Assembly: GCA_023229175.1 (NCBI GenBank)
Contig: JALNZV010000004.1
Coordinates: forward strand, 62,001 to 126,000
Reading direction: 5' to 3'
Length of the DNA: 64,000 bases
From: Tissierellaceae bacterium
GTDB taxonomy: Bacteria > Bacillota > Clostridia > Tissierellales > Tissierellaceae
Shown: in pieces, positions 36,854 to 46,352 of the stretch
Numbering within the stretch: position 1 is the stretch's first letter
Layout of the letters: the number at the start of each line of letters is the position of its first letter
The notes under the pieces: generated by a model
Databases searched by the model: none
What the model was told of the DNA's origin: nothing
The model's input: only the letters and a program-made list of their open reading frames with translations
Translations under genes and position numbers: made by a program

Positions 36854-37216
36854 ATGTCAAATGGAATTTTAATAGTGGATGATGCATCTTTCATGCGAAT
36901 GATGATAAAGGATATCTTAACGAAAAATGGGTTTTCTGTTTCAGGGGAAGCAGAAAATGGAGTGAAGGCTATAGAACAATTCAAAGACTTAGATCCAGAA
37001 TTAGTCATTATGGATATTACAATGCCTGAAATGGATGGCATTCAGGCTGTAAAAGAAATTAAAAAAATAAACAGTAACGCAAAAATTATAATGTGTTCTG
37101 CCATGGGGCAGCAAGCCATGGTAATTGAGGCTATACAAGCAGGTGCAAAAGATTTCATAGTAAAACCCTTTCAATCCGATAGGGTAGTTGAGGCTGTAAA
37201 AAAGGTTCTGAGCTAA
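36854..37216 (+). CDS. cheY: Chemotaxis response regulator CheY
   Basis: CheY carries the signal from CheA to the switch. The 120-residue single receiver domain has the acidic pair Asp9-Asp10, phospho-acceptor Asp54 in IMDITMPEMDG, the conserved CSAMG switch serine region, and Lys in IVKPF. Its place directly after fliY and before fliO is the same as in B. subtilis. AGGAGG precedes the ATG. Confidence 0.96.
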   Translation: MSNGILIVDDASFMRMMIKDILTKNGFSVSGEAENGVKAIEQFKDLDPELVIMDITMPEMDGIQAVKEIKKINSNAKIIMCSAMGQQAMVIEAIQAGAKDFIVKPFQSDRVVEAVKKVLS

Positions 37217-37219
37217 ATC

Positions 37220-37726
37220 ATGAAAAACAAACACTTTATTGTTAGTTGCGTATTTTTTATAGTTTTATTCATCCATTCACCTGTGTTAAGTTCGGGTTTT
37301 GAAGACATTAGTTTATTTAAAATTATTTTACAACTGATATTCTATATAGTAATTTTCATTGCAGTAATATTTTTAAGCATTTACGGCACAAGATTTATAG
37401 CTAATAATTATCGAAAGACTATTTCTAGCAAATATACAGAATTGCTGGATGTGCTCAATGTACCCGGTGGCTCCAAAATTGTCATTATAAAAGTAAGCAG
37501 TAAGATTTACCTTCTATCACATTCAAACAACGGAGGAGTGACTGTGATTGATGCCATAGATGAGGATGAATTTTTTAATGCTGAAAATAGCTTTGAAAAT
37601 CATTTTAACAGATATGGCTCTACAAAGCACGACGATAGCAACCTAAACGCCAAATTTAGTAGTATCATCAATAAATTTAATTTACAAAAAAACAAGGATG
37701 TTAATCACGATGAAGAAGACAATTAA
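37220..37726 (+). CDS. fliO: Flagellar biosynthetic protein FliO (FliZ)
   Basis: FliO helps assemble the FliP ring of the export gate. The 168-residue protein has an N-terminal signal-like hydrophobic segment (residues 6-24) and a membrane helix at about 35-58. A small cytoplasmic domain follows with KYTELLDVLNVPGGSKIVII and IYLLSHSNNGG. Conservation in this family is weak, but size, topology and position between cheY and fliP make the call safe. Confidence 0.88.
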   Translation: MKNKHFIVSCVFFIVLFIHSPVLSSGFEDISLFKIILQLIFYIVIFIAVIFLSIYGTRFIANNYRKTISSKYTELLDVLNVPGGSKIVIIKVSSKIYLLSHSNNGGVTVIDAIDEDEFFNAENSFENHFNRYGSTKHDDSNLNAKFSSIINKFNLQKNKDVNHDEEDN

Positions 37727-38468
37727 GACTAGTATTTTAGTTATAATTATCCTTATTGTTTTTTCGGCAATTGCTTACGGAGAATCCTCAATATCTTTAT
37801 TTGGGGGAAATATTACTATAGAAAACAATAATAATCCAGAAGATTATGTATTTTCTCTACAGTTATTATTTCTGCTAACCATTTTGACATTAGCACCGTC
37901 AATATTGATAATGATGACGGGATTTACCCGGATACTAATCGTTTTATCTTTTATAAGAAACGCCCTAGGCTTACAACAAACACCACCAAATCAAGTTATA
38001 GTGGGCATGGCACTATTTTTGACTTTTTTTATAATGGCACCTATAGCTACTGAGGTAAACGATGAAGCTATTCAACCTTATATAAGTGCTGAGATATCAC
38101 AAGATGAAGCAATCGAAAGAGCTATAAATCCAATTAGAAACTTTATGTTCAAGCAAACTAGAGATAAGGATTTGGGATTATTTATGAATATGAAGGGAAT
38201 AGAAAACGTATCTAATTTAGAAGAAATCCCAACACATGTTATAATACCAGCCTTTATTATTAGTGAATTAAAAACGGCGTTTCAAATTGGATTTATAATA
38301 TTTATACCTTTTTTAGTAATTGATATGATTGTAGCTAGTACTTTAATGGCCATGGGTATGATGATGTTGCCACCTGTAATAATATCTTTACCTTTCAAAA
38401 TATTGTTATTTGTATTAGTAGATGGGTGGAATTTGATTATTAAGTCTTTAGTATTGGGGTTTAAATAG
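37710..38468 (+). CDS. fliP: Flagellar export gate protein FliP
   Basis: FliP is the main pore-forming subunit of the type III export gate. The 252-residue protein has a signal peptide (KKTIKTSILVIIILIVFSA) and four membrane segments. Family signatures are LAPSILIMMTGFTRILIVLS, PPNQVIVGMALFLTFFIMAP and AFQIGFIIFIPFLVIDMIVAS. The start at 37710 is chosen over 37698 because GGATG then lies at workable spacing. It overlaps fliO by 17 bases. Confidence 0.95.
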   Translation: MKKTIKTSILVIIILIVFSAIAYGESSISLFGGNITIENNNNPEDYVFSLQLLFLLTILTLAPSILIMMTGFTRILIVLSFIRNALGLQQTPPNQVIVGMALFLTFFIMAPIATEVNDEAIQPYISAEISQDEAIERAINPIRNFMFKQTRDKDLGLFMNMKGIENVSNLEEIPTHVIIPAFIISELKTAFQIGFIIFIPFLVIDMIVASTLMAMGMMMLPPVIISLPFKILLFVLVDGWNLIIKSLVLGFK

Positions 38469-38478
38469 GAGGATTATT

Positions 38479-38748
38479 ATGGATAATGTAGATATGATTA
38501 GATTAGCTCAAGAGGCAATTAGGACTGTTTTGTTTGTTGCAGCGCCAATGCTATTAATTAGCCTTACAGTTGGATTATTAGTTAGCATTATGCAGGCAGT
38601 AACACAAATTCAAGAGGCTACATTAGCTTTTGTCCCGAAAATATTAGCAGTTTTTTTATCATTACTTTTATTTGGTCCATGGATGATAAAACTTATAACT
38701 CAATTTGCATCTGGGCTTTTAGGCAATCTAAATATTTACATATATTGA
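38479..38748 (+). CDS. fliQ: Flagellar export gate protein FliQ
   Basis: This 89-residue, two-helix membrane protein of the FliPQR gate contains the family stretch VAAPMLLISLTVGLLVSIMQ followed by AVTQIQEATLAFVPKI. Family-typical length and position between fliP and fliR. A TAGGAGG site overlaps the fliP stop. Confidence 0.96.
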   Translation: MDNVDMIRLAQEAIRTVLFVAAPMLLISLTVGLLVSIMQAVTQIQEATLAFVPKILAVFLSLLLFGPWMIKLITQFASGLLGNLNIYIY

Positions 38749-38759
38749 GGATGGATTAA

Positions 38760-39527
38760 ATGGACGATTTACTTAGCTTGATTTTAAATAAATACCAACT
38801 ATTTTTGTTGATTGCAGTGAGGACATCGGGCATTTTCATATTTTCTCCTTTTTTTAGTTCTCAAAATATACCTAACACTATGAAAGTTGGATTGACTTTT
38901 TCTATATCATTAATATTAGCTTCAATCATACCTTATGAATTAAGCCTATCTAATGGGGCATTAAGCATAATAATATTGAAGGAGCTATCAGTTGGTATAT
39001 TAATTGGCTTTATATCCTATGCCATTTTTTCAGCTTTTTATGTGATGGGACAAATTATTGATATGAAAATCGGTTTTGGTATGGTCAATGTAATCGATCC
39101 TCAAAATAGAGTACAGGTACCTCTTATGGGAAATTTCTATTACACATTATCTTTTTTGTTGTTACTTGGTATAAATGGCCATCATCATATAATCTCAGCT
39201 ATAAAAGATAGCTATAGCTATATTCCCATAGGAAATTTCAAATTCAGCGAAGGTACCATGAACCTTTTGGTAAATATATTATCAAAGTCTTTTGAGTTAG
39301 GATTTAAATTAAGCATGCCTATTGTCGCTATTGTTTTTTTAACTGATATTATTCTAGGCATATTGTCAAAGACTATACCTCAGATGAATGTTTTTGTAGT
39401 GGGGATGCCATTGAAGATATTAATTGGATTGTTAATAATTTTAATAAGTATACCCATGTTTTTTAACAGTATAAATAGTGTATTTGATATATTAATTAAT
39501 AGTTTATATAACTTCATTGCTAATTAA
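38760..39527 (+). CDS. fliR: Flagellar export gate protein FliR
   Basis: This 255-residue polytopic membrane protein completes the FliPQR gate. Signatures are TSGIFIFSPFFSSQNIPNTMKVG, ELSVGILIGFISYAIFSAFY and the IDMKIGFGMVNVIDPQ segment. The C-terminal helices read PQMNVFVVGMPLKILIGLL. It has a GAGGATGG site before the ATG. flhB follows with a short gap. Confidence 0.95.
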   Translation: MDDLLSLILNKYQLFLLIAVRTSGIFIFSPFFSSQNIPNTMKVGLTFSISLILASIIPYELSLSNGALSIIILKELSVGILIGFISYAIFSAFYVMGQIIDMKIGFGMVNVIDPQNRVQVPLMGNFYYTLSFLLLLGINGHHHIISAIKDSYSYIPIGNFKFSEGTMNLLVNILSKSFELGFKLSMPIVAIVFLTDIILGILSKTIPQMNVFVVGMPLKILIGLLIILISIPMFFNSINSVFDILINSLYNFIAN

Positions 39528-39541
39528 AAAGGTTGATTTAT

Positions 39542-40630
39542 ATGATTAAAAAAATGAATCTTCAATTTTTTGCAGAATCTGAGAAAACCGAAAAACCCAC
39601 GCCTAAGAAGAGAAGTGAGGCCCGCGAAGAAGGGCAGATAGTTCAGAGTAAAGAAATTAATACTGTAGTTATATTATTTGCTAGTTTTTTAGGATTAAAA
39701 ATCTTTGGACAGTTTATGCATGAACAATTATTAGAATTAATTAAGAACATATTAAATCAAACAAATAATGCAGAAACATTCCTAAATCCCAATAATTTAA
39801 TGCATAATTTTATGAATATTTTATTGATTTTCTTTATCACAGTAACTCCAGTAATTATAATTGCTTTTTTTTCAGCTTTACTGGTTAATTACTTTCAGGT
39901 AGGCTTTTTATTTACTAGTAAGACTTTACAGTTAAAACTCAACAGATTAAATCCAATTGATGGGTTTAAAAGGATTTTTTCAAAAAGAGCAATAGTCGAT
40001 TTAGTAAAATCAGTTCTAAAGGTTGTTTTAGCAGGCTCTATTGCTTACTCATATGTGAAAAACAATATAACAAAAATTATACAGTATTCCAATATGGAGG
40101 TATTTGAATCGTTTTTAGGTTTTTCTAATCTCTTATATGGTCTGATATTAAGGCTGTTAATGGTTCTATTACTTTTGGCATTGTTTGATTATTTCTTTCA
40201 ATGGCGAGAACACGAAAAGAATTTAATGATGACAAAGCAAGAAATAAAAGAAGAATATAAACAAGCTGAAGGTGACCCTTTAATTAAAAGCAAAATTAGA
40301 GAGAAGCAAAGAAGATTGGCTTTAAGTAGGATGATGCAGGATATTCCGAAGGCCGATGTCATAATAACTAACCCTACACATTATGCTGTTGCTATAAAAT
40401 ATGATCAAAGCATGTATGATGCACCTTATGTTATTGGAAAAGGAATGGATTTAGTAGCTGAGAATATAAAGAAAATGGCTTCAGAAAGCCATGTTCCTAT
40501 AGTTGAAAACAAGCCTCTTGCAAGGGCTCTTTATGATACAGTCGACATCGGTGGCGTTATTACGGAAGACTTATATGAGGCTGTAGCAGAAGTTTTAGCA
40601 TATGTGTATAGTTTGAAAGAAGAGTTTTAG
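39542..40630 (+). CDS. flhB: Flagellar export switch protein FlhB
   Basis: FlhB has four membrane segments and a cytoplasmic domain that cleaves itself at NPTH to switch substrate class. The 362-residue protein shows SEKTEKPTPKKRSEAREEGQ near the start. The intact NPTH site is in IITNPTHYAVAIKYD, and the C-terminus reads LYEAVAEVLAYVYSL. ATG at 39542 is preferred over TTG at 39533 because AAAAAGG fits its spacing. A truncated FlhB-like paralogue is encoded at 14815. Confidence 0.96.
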   Translation: MIKKMNLQFFAESEKTEKPTPKKRSEAREEGQIVQSKEINTVVILFASFLGLKIFGQFMHEQLLELIKNILNQTNNAETFLNPNNLMHNFMNILLIFFITVTPVIIIAFFSALLVNYFQVGFLFTSKTLQLKLNRLNPIDGFKRIFSKRAIVDLVKSVLKVVLAGSIAYSYVKNNITKIIQYSNMEVFESFLGFSNLLYGLILRLLMVLLLLALFDYFFQWREHEKNLMMTKQEIKEEYKQAEGDPLIKSKIREKQRRLALSRMMQDIPKADVIITNPTHYAVAIKYDQSMYDAPYVIGKGMDLVAENIKKMASESHVPIVENKPLARALYDTVDIGGVITEDLYEAVAEVLAYVYSLKEEF

Positions 40631-40641
40631 GGGGATAGAAG

Positions 40642-42669
40642 ATGAAATTAGGAGATTTATTAGTCGCATTAGCAATAATTTTAATTGTACTTATTATAAT
40701 TATTCCAATTAATACTGTAATTTTAGACTTTTTGCTTATTTTGAACATTTCCCTGTCGTTGTTAATATTGTTGATTTCTATGTATGCAGAAGATGCACTA
40801 CATATAACTATATTTCCATCATTACTATTAATAACAACCCTTTATAGGCTTGCTCTTAATATTTCAACTACAAGAGGAATATTAACTAATGCCAATGCCG
40901 GTAAGGTAATAGAGACTTTTGGTGAGTTTGTTATACAAAATGACCCTGTAGTTGGATTTATAATATTTTTCATAATCGTAATAATAAATTTTCTTGTAAT
41001 TACAAAAGGTGCAGAGAGGGTATCTGAAGTAGCTGCAAGGTTTACATTGGATGCTATGCCAGGAAAACAAATGGCAATAGATGCAGATTTAAATTCTGGA
41101 TTAATAACAGAAGAGGAAGCGAAGCAAAGAAGGAAAGACATTCAAAAATATGCTGATTTTTATGGGGCTATGGATGGTGCAAGTAAATTTGTAAAAGGCG
41201 ATGCTATTGCAGGCATTATTATTACAGTTGTCAACATCGGAGCTGGTTTTTTAATTGGTGTAATAGTAAAGGGAATGCCATTGGCTCAAGCGTTGCAAAG
41301 ATATACTTTGCTGACTGTAGGAGATGGGCTGGTGGGACAAATACCGGCTTTACTGATTTCTACAGGTACTGGCTTGGTAGTTACAAGGGCAGCTTCAGAA
41401 TCTAATCTGGGACAAGATTTATTAGTACAGTTATTTGGGAATAATCCTTATTTACTATTTATTATTTCAGGAGTTGTAATTTTACTCGGAATATTCACTC
41501 CTTTACCCACTTTTATAAGTTTACTTTTAGGATTAATGTTTATAATTGCTGGTTTAAGAATAAGAAGCAAATCACAGGTAGAGCCTCCTGAGGACTATGA
41601 GGATAGTACTGCTGCAGAGGAGCTTAGAAAGCCAGAAAATGTTTTGGGTCTATTAAAGGTAGATGATATTGAATTAGAACTGGGCTATGGGCTAATTCCT
41701 TTAGCAGATGTAGACCAAGGAGGAGATCTCTTAGACAGAATAGTGATGATAAGAAGACAAATTGCAATGGAATTGGGTCTTGTGGTCCCGATTGTTAGAT
41801 TAAGAGACAATATTCAATTAAATCCAAATGAATACATCATTAAAATAAAAGGTGTTAAGATTACTAGTGGGGAGGTCTACTTCGATCACTATTTAGCCAT
41901 GGATTCAGGCATGGGTGAAGGCGATATTGAAGGCATAGATACTGTTGAGCCTGCATTTGGCCTACCAGCTAAATGGATCACTGAAAAGGAAAGAGAAAAA
42001 GCAGAAATCTTCGGATATACAGTAGTAGATCCACCATCTGTTATAGCAACGCATTTAACTGAAGTCGTCAAGGAAAAAGCCTACGAATTAATAGGTAGGC
42101 AAGATGTAAAGACTTTAATAGACAACGTAAGAGAAGAATATCCCGCAGTTGTGGAGGAAGTAATACCGAAAATTTTATCCCTTGGAGAAACCCAAAAAGT
42201 ATTGTCTAATTTGCTTAGGGAACAAATAAGTATTCGTGATATGGTAACAATTTTGGAAACCTTGGCAGACTACGGCGGTATTACAAATGACACAGATTTA
42301 TTAACCGAATATGTAAGACAGAGAATGGCAGGGTATATAACAAATAAGTATATAGAAGATAAGTCTATAAATGTTGTTACACTAGATAATGAAGTAGAGG
42401 AATTGATTATGAATTCCATAAACAAGACAGAAACGGGGTCGTATTTATCCATAGATCCAGGAACAGCACAGACTATACTAAATAATACATTTAATATAAT
42501 GCAAAAGCTGACAAGTATAGGAGAGCAGCCAATAGTTTTAACTGCACCTATTGTGAGGATATATTTTAAAAAGCTAACTGAGCAGATGACTCGAGACATA
42601 ATCGTTTTATCATATAATGAACTGGATCCTTCCGTTGAAGTTCAATCTATTGGGGTGGTAGGTGTATAA
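40642..42669 (+). CDS. flhA: Flagellar export protein FlhA
   Basis: FlhA forms the nonameric ring under the export gate and couples ion flow to export. The 675-residue protein has an N-terminal membrane half of about eight helices. It includes the FHIPEP-family motifs PSLLLITTLYRLALNISTTR, VVTRAASESNLGQ and the cytoplasmic loop ARFTLDAMPGKQMAIDADLN. The C-terminal half is a cytoplasmic chaperone-binding domain (VDPPSVIATHLTEVVK). Its stop overlaps the flhF start by one base. Confidence 0.97.
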   Translation: MKLGDLLVALAIILIVLIIIIPINTVILDFLLILNISLSLLILLISMYAEDALHITIFPSLLLITTLYRLALNISTTRGILTNANAGKVIETFGEFVIQNDPVVGFIIFFIIVIINFLVITKGAERVSEVAARFTLDAMPGKQMAIDADLNSGLITEEEAKQRRKDIQKYADFYGAMDGASKFVKGDAIAGIIITVVNIGAGFLIGVIVKGMPLAQALQRYTLLTVGDGLVGQIPALLISTGTGLVVTRAASESNLGQDLLVQLFGNNPYLLFIISGVVILLGIFTPLPTFISLLLGLMFIIAGLRIRSKSQVEPPEDYEDSTAAEELRKPENVLGLLKVDDIELELGYGLIPLADVDQGGDLLDRIVMIRRQIAMELGLVVPIVRLRDNIQLNPNEYIIKIKGVKITSGEVYFDHYLAMDSGMGEGDIEGIDTVEPAFGLPAKWITEKEREKAEIFGYTVVDPPSVIATHLTEVVKEKAYELIGRQDVKTLIDNVREEYPAVVEEVIPKILSLGETQKVLSNLLREQISIRDMVTILETLADYGGITNDTDLLTEYVRQRMAGYITNKYIEDKSINVVTLDNEVEELIMNSINKTETGSYLSIDPGTAQTILNNTFNIMQKLTSIGEQPIVLTAPIVRIYFKKLTEQMTRDIIVLSYNELDPSVEVQSIGVVGV

Positions 42670-43754
42670 TGAAAATAAAGAAATATATAGGGCAAACTGC
42701 CCATGAGGCAATGTCAAAATTAAAAATGGAACTAGGGCCTGATGCCGTTGTGTTAAACACAAAAACTATAAAAAACAGAGGCCTATTTGGTTTTTTTAAA
42801 AAGCCTTTGGTTGAGATAACTGCAGCGTTTGAAGAAAAGGATCTTTTGCATAATAACTCAAGGGCTGACTATGAATCGAAATTAAAAAGTATTAATAAAG
42901 AGTTAGTTGAACTTAAAAATCTGATGTTAAATATTTCAAACGATAAGGAAGGCAATGGTTCCTTCTCTCCTGAGCTCGATAAAATACATCGTATAATGGT
43001 GGAAAACGGTGTCAATCCTAATATATCCTTAGACATTTTAAAGGATATAGGTGAAAAGGTAGATTTAAAACAAAAAGATATGGATACCATAAGAAAAATT
43101 GTAATGTTTAATTTGTCGGAGAAATTAGGTAAACCTGAACCCTTAGTTGTAGAAAATGAACAAAAAATAGTTTTTTTCATCGGTTCTACTGGCGTCGGGA
43201 AAACTACAACTCTAGCAAAGATTGCTGCTAATTTTGTTCTAAATAAGGAATATAAGGTAGGACTTATTACTCTAGATACCTATAGGATTGCAGCCGTAGA
43301 ACAGCTGAAGATTTATAGTGAAATATTACAATTGCCATTAAAAATTGCATATAACAAAGATGATTTAACAAAATCTTTATTGGAGTTCAAAGATAAGGAT
43401 ATCGTTTTAATAGATACTGCAGGAAGAAGCCACAATGATAAATATCAATTGGAGGAATTAAAGGAAATATTAGAATCTGTTGAAGAAAAAGAGATATATT
43501 TGCTTTTAGATGCTACTGTTGATTTCAATATTTTAGGTTCAATAGTTAAAAACTATAGTTTTATAGATGATTATAAATTAATTGTGACAAAAGTTGATGA
43601 GGCTAAAAACTTTGGCAACATGATAAATATAAAATATATAACAAATAAAGAGTTGTCGTATTATACTGTTGGGCAAAACGTACCTGACGATATACAAACT
43701 ATAGACATACAAGAAATAGTCGAAAACTTATGTAGGGAGAATTTAAATGATTGA
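42669..43754 (+). CDS. flhF: Flagellar SRP-like GTPase FlhF
   Basis: FlhF sets the position of flagella and belongs to the SRP GTPase family with Ffh and FtsY. The 361-residue protein starts MKIKKYIGQTAHEAMSKLK, followed by the B domain. The NG domain has STGVGKTTTLAK (G1), LDTYRIAAVEQLKIY, DTAGRSH (G3) and TKVDEAKNFGN. It overlaps flhG by eight bases. This window thus encodes all three SRP-type GTPases. Confidence 0.95.
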   Translation: MKIKKYIGQTAHEAMSKLKMELGPDAVVLNTKTIKNRGLFGFFKKPLVEITAAFEEKDLLHNNSRADYESKLKSINKELVELKNLMLNISNDKEGNGSFSPELDKIHRIMVENGVNPNISLDILKDIGEKVDLKQKDMDTIRKIVMFNLSEKLGKPEPLVVENEQKIVFFIGSTGVGKTTTLAKIAANFVLNKEYKVGLITLDTYRIAAVEQLKIYSEILQLPLKIAYNKDDLTKSLLEFKDKDIVLIDTAGRSHNDKYQLEELKEILESVEEKEIYLLLDATVDFNILGSIVKNYSFIDDYKLIVTKVDEAKNFGNMINIKYITNKELSYYTVGQNVPDDIQTIDIQEIVENLCRENLND

Positions 43755-44640
43755 TCAAGCGGCTAAGCTAAGAGAATTGATGAAAACCAAAAATGATAAT
43801 TACGAAATAGATTTAAAGAATGAAAATATGGCTAAAGTAATATCAGTTTCCAGCGGGAAGGGCGGAGTTGGGAAAACAAATTTTGCATTAAATTTTGCGA
43901 TTTCCTTAAAAAGACTGGGCTATGATATAGTTATTATCGATTCTGATATAGGCTTAAGCAATGTGGAAATTCTCTCTGGAGTTAGCCTAAACTACTCGAT
44001 GTCTGACATTGTTTTTTCTAATAAAAGTATATTTGAAATAATGGGTGAAGGGCCGGAAGGTGTAAAAATTATCTCTGGCGGATCTGGATTGAAAGAATTA
44101 AATCTTTTAAGAGATGAAAATTTTCCTAGGCTTATATATGAAATTGAAAAGTTGCAATCTAGTTATGATTTTATTGTAATAGATACAGGTGCAGGAATAT
44201 CAAATGCTGTAATAGATTTTATAATGACGTCAAATGAGGTTATAATTATTAGTACGCCTGATCCGACTTCATTGATGGACTCATATACATTGATAAAGTC
44301 AATTGTATCTAATGGGTTTACTGGACAAATAAATATTGTCAGTAATCTAGTAAATAATCGACATGAGGGGAAAGAAGTATTTGACAAATTATCGACCACG
44401 GTAAATAATTTTCTAAGAGTTCAAATCAAATATTTTGGGTATATAGAAAAGGACAGGATAGTTAGTAATGCTATTAGGAACCAAGTGCCATTTATAATAT
44501 CTCATCCAAATAGTAATACTGCAAAGAAGATTAATATTATGGCAATGAACTTTTTAGACAAAAAATTAACTACATTTGAAAATGAAAAGGTAGGATTTGC
44601 AAAAAAAATATTTGATATATTTTCTAGAAGAGGTGGTTAA
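43747..44640 (+). CDS. flhG: Flagellar number regulator FlhG (YlxH, MinD-like ATPase)
   Basis: FlhG is a ParA/MinD-type ATPase that controls flagellar number and stimulates FlhF GTP hydrolysis. The N-terminus has the activator motif DQAAKLR (residues 3-9). Walker A is the deviant form SSGKGGVGKTN, and switch segments include IDSDIGLSNVEIL and VIDTGAGIS. It is 297 residues, and no clear amphipathic MinD-type targeting helix was confirmed. Overlap with flhF indicates co-translation. Confidence 0.94.
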   Translation: MIDQAAKLRELMKTKNDNYEIDLKNENMAKVISVSSGKGGVGKTNFALNFAISLKRLGYDIVIIDSDIGLSNVEILSGVSLNYSMSDIVFSNKSIFEIMGEGPEGVKIISGGSGLKELNLLRDENFPRLIYEIEKLQSSYDFIVIDTGAGISNAVIDFIMTSNEVIIISTPDPTSLMDSYTLIKSIVSNGFTGQINIVSNLVNNRHEGKEVFDKLSTTVNNFLRVQIKYFGYIEKDRIVSNAIRNQVPFIISHPNSNTAKKINIMAMNFLDKKLTTFENEKVGFAKKIFDIFSRRGG

Positions 44641-45303
44641 GTGAAGTTTAAATCAAACTTCCTAGAAGTTGGTATGAAAATAGGACTTGAAAGAAATGAT
44701 AGACCAGGACGCACTTCGTATGTCTCCCAGGTCCTTGATATAGTTGAACCAGATAGAATTACGGTAAGTGGACCAATGAAAAAAAGCCAGTTAGTATTTA
44801 TTCATAAAGGCGATGAACTGAAAATCTCCTATAATGTTGGTGAAAAGGGTACATTTTCCTTTAATGCTATTGTAATCTCCAGGGACTATTTACCTTTGTA
44901 CAAACTAACATTAAAGAGAATATCTGAAATTAGAAAAATACAGTTAAGAAATTATTTTAGGCTACCTATTTCTTTTGAGGTTAATAAAAGTCATTTAATA
45001 GATGAGGAAAATGATGAATATTACTATGAAACTTGCGAGGCTAAGGATGTCTCAGGAGGGGGTTTAAGGCTAAATTGCAAGTATAAACATAAACTTGGGG
45101 ATAGGGTTAAATGTTCTTTCTTTATAAATGATACCTTAATAGAGGTAACCGCAGTAGTTGTTAGGGTATCAGAAATAGATGTTTATAATTATAAATACAG
45201 TTTAGGGCTGTCTTTTATAGATATAAAAGAGTCATCTAGGGATGAGATAATAAAATATATATTTGAACAACAAAGAATTTTGCGTATAAAGGGATTGATT
45301 TAG
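44641..45303 (+). CDS. PilZ-domain c-di-GMP receptor (YcgR/YpfA-like)
   Basis: The 220-residue protein has a YcgR-like N-terminal domain and a C-terminal PilZ domain. Both c-di-GMP motifs are intact: the RxxxR in LRNYFRLP and DxSxxG in DVSGGGLRL. In E. coli and B. subtilis such proteins bind c-di-GMP and brake or lock the motor. It starts with GTG (44641), directly after the flhG stop. Its location between flhG and cheB, rather than at a separate locus, ties second-messenger control to this operon. Confidence 0.88.
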   Translation: MKFKSNFLEVGMKIGLERNDRPGRTSYVSQVLDIVEPDRITVSGPMKKSQLVFIHKGDELKISYNVGEKGTFSFNAIVISRDYLPLYKLTLKRISEIRKIQLRNYFRLPISFEVNKSHLIDEENDEYYYETCEAKDVSGGGLRLNCKYKHKLGDRVKCSFFINDTLIEVTAVVVRVSEIDVYNYKYSLGLSFIDIKESSRDEIIKYIFEQQRILRIKGLI

Positions 45304-46350
45304 ATGATAAGGGTTCTAATAGTTGATGATTCAGCTTTAATTAGGAGAATTTTGACTGATATCTTGCAATCAGATGATGAAATCAAAGTAATTGGAACAG
45401 CTAAAGATGGCAAAGATGCTCTGGAAAAGATTGAAATACTAAAACCAGATATAGTTACATTAGATGTGGAAATGCCTTTAATGGATGGTTTGACAACCTT
45501 AAAACTTATAGTTGCAAAATATGAGATTCCAGTAATAATGATTAGTTCATTGACACAGGAAGGTGCTGACTTAACCCTGAGGGCTTTAGATGAAGGGGCA
45601 GTAGATTTCTTACCTAAGCCTACAAATGTTTTTAATTTAGGGCAAAAGGATAGTAAATTAGAAATTATTGAAAAGGTTAAGGCGGGTGCAAAGTGTAAAT
45701 TGTCTTCAACTCAACCTATAAAAAGAGTTGGTGCAATAAAGGTATCAAAAAGAGATTTTAAGGTCCTTGAGAAGGGTTTTTCAAACATAGTGGCAATAGG
45801 TACATCTACTGGAGGGCCAAGGGCATTACAAACTTTAGTGCCACAAATTCCTAGTAATATTAATGCCTCTATTGTCATAGTGCAACATATGCCGCCTAAA
45901 TTTACAAAATCCTTAGCTGATAGATTAGATTCGATTTCAAACATTCGAATCAAGGAAGCTGAAGACGGTGATATTATACAAAGGGGGAATGGATATATTG
46001 CACCAGGAGATTATCATCTTACTTTGGTTAAGGAAAATAACAATTTAGTCATTAGATTAAATCAAGAACCGCAAGTTATGGGATTAAGGCCTACTGTTGA
46101 TATCATGATGAGGTCCATAGCTAAAATAAGTGGATACTCTAAAATAGGGGTAATATTAACTGGTATGGGTTCCGATGGAATGATAGGTATCAAGGAAATC
46201 AAAGAATCTGGTGGATATACAATTGCACAAGACGAGTATACATCTGTTGTCTTCGGAATGCCAAAAGCGGCCATAGCTACTAATTGTATTGATGAAGTTT
46301 TGCCAATTGAAAGCATAGGCGATAAAATAATAAGTAAAGTGGGGATGTAA
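45304..46350 (+). CDS. cheB: Chemotaxis methylesterase/deamidase CheB
   Basis: CheB removes methyl groups from chemoreceptors and deamidates glutamines. The 348-residue protein has a receiver domain (Asp8-Asp9, phospho-acceptor Asp54 in TLDVEMPLMDG) and a linker. The esterase domain has the catalytic triad in GTSTGGPRAL (Ser), VQHMPPKF (His) and GMGSDGM (Asp). It begins at the ATG immediately after the PilZ gene stop. The matching receptor methyltransferase cheR is not in this window. Confidence 0.96.
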   Translation: MIRVLIVDDSALIRRILTDILQSDDEIKVIGTAKDGKDALEKIEILKPDIVTLDVEMPLMDGLTTLKLIVAKYEIPVIMISSLTQEGADLTLRALDEGAVDFLPKPTNVFNLGQKDSKLEIIEKVKAGAKCKLSSTQPIKRVGAIKVSKRDFKVLEKGFSNIVAIGTSTGGPRALQTLVPQIPSNINASIVIVQHMPPKFTKSLADRLDSISNIRIKEAEDGDIIQRGNGYIAPGDYHLTLVKENNNLVIRLNQEPQVMGLRPTVDIMMRSIAKISGYSKIGVILTGMGSDGMIGIKEIKESGGYTIAQDEYTSVVFGMPKAAIATNCIDEVLPIESIGDKIISKVGM

Positions 46351-46352
46351 TT

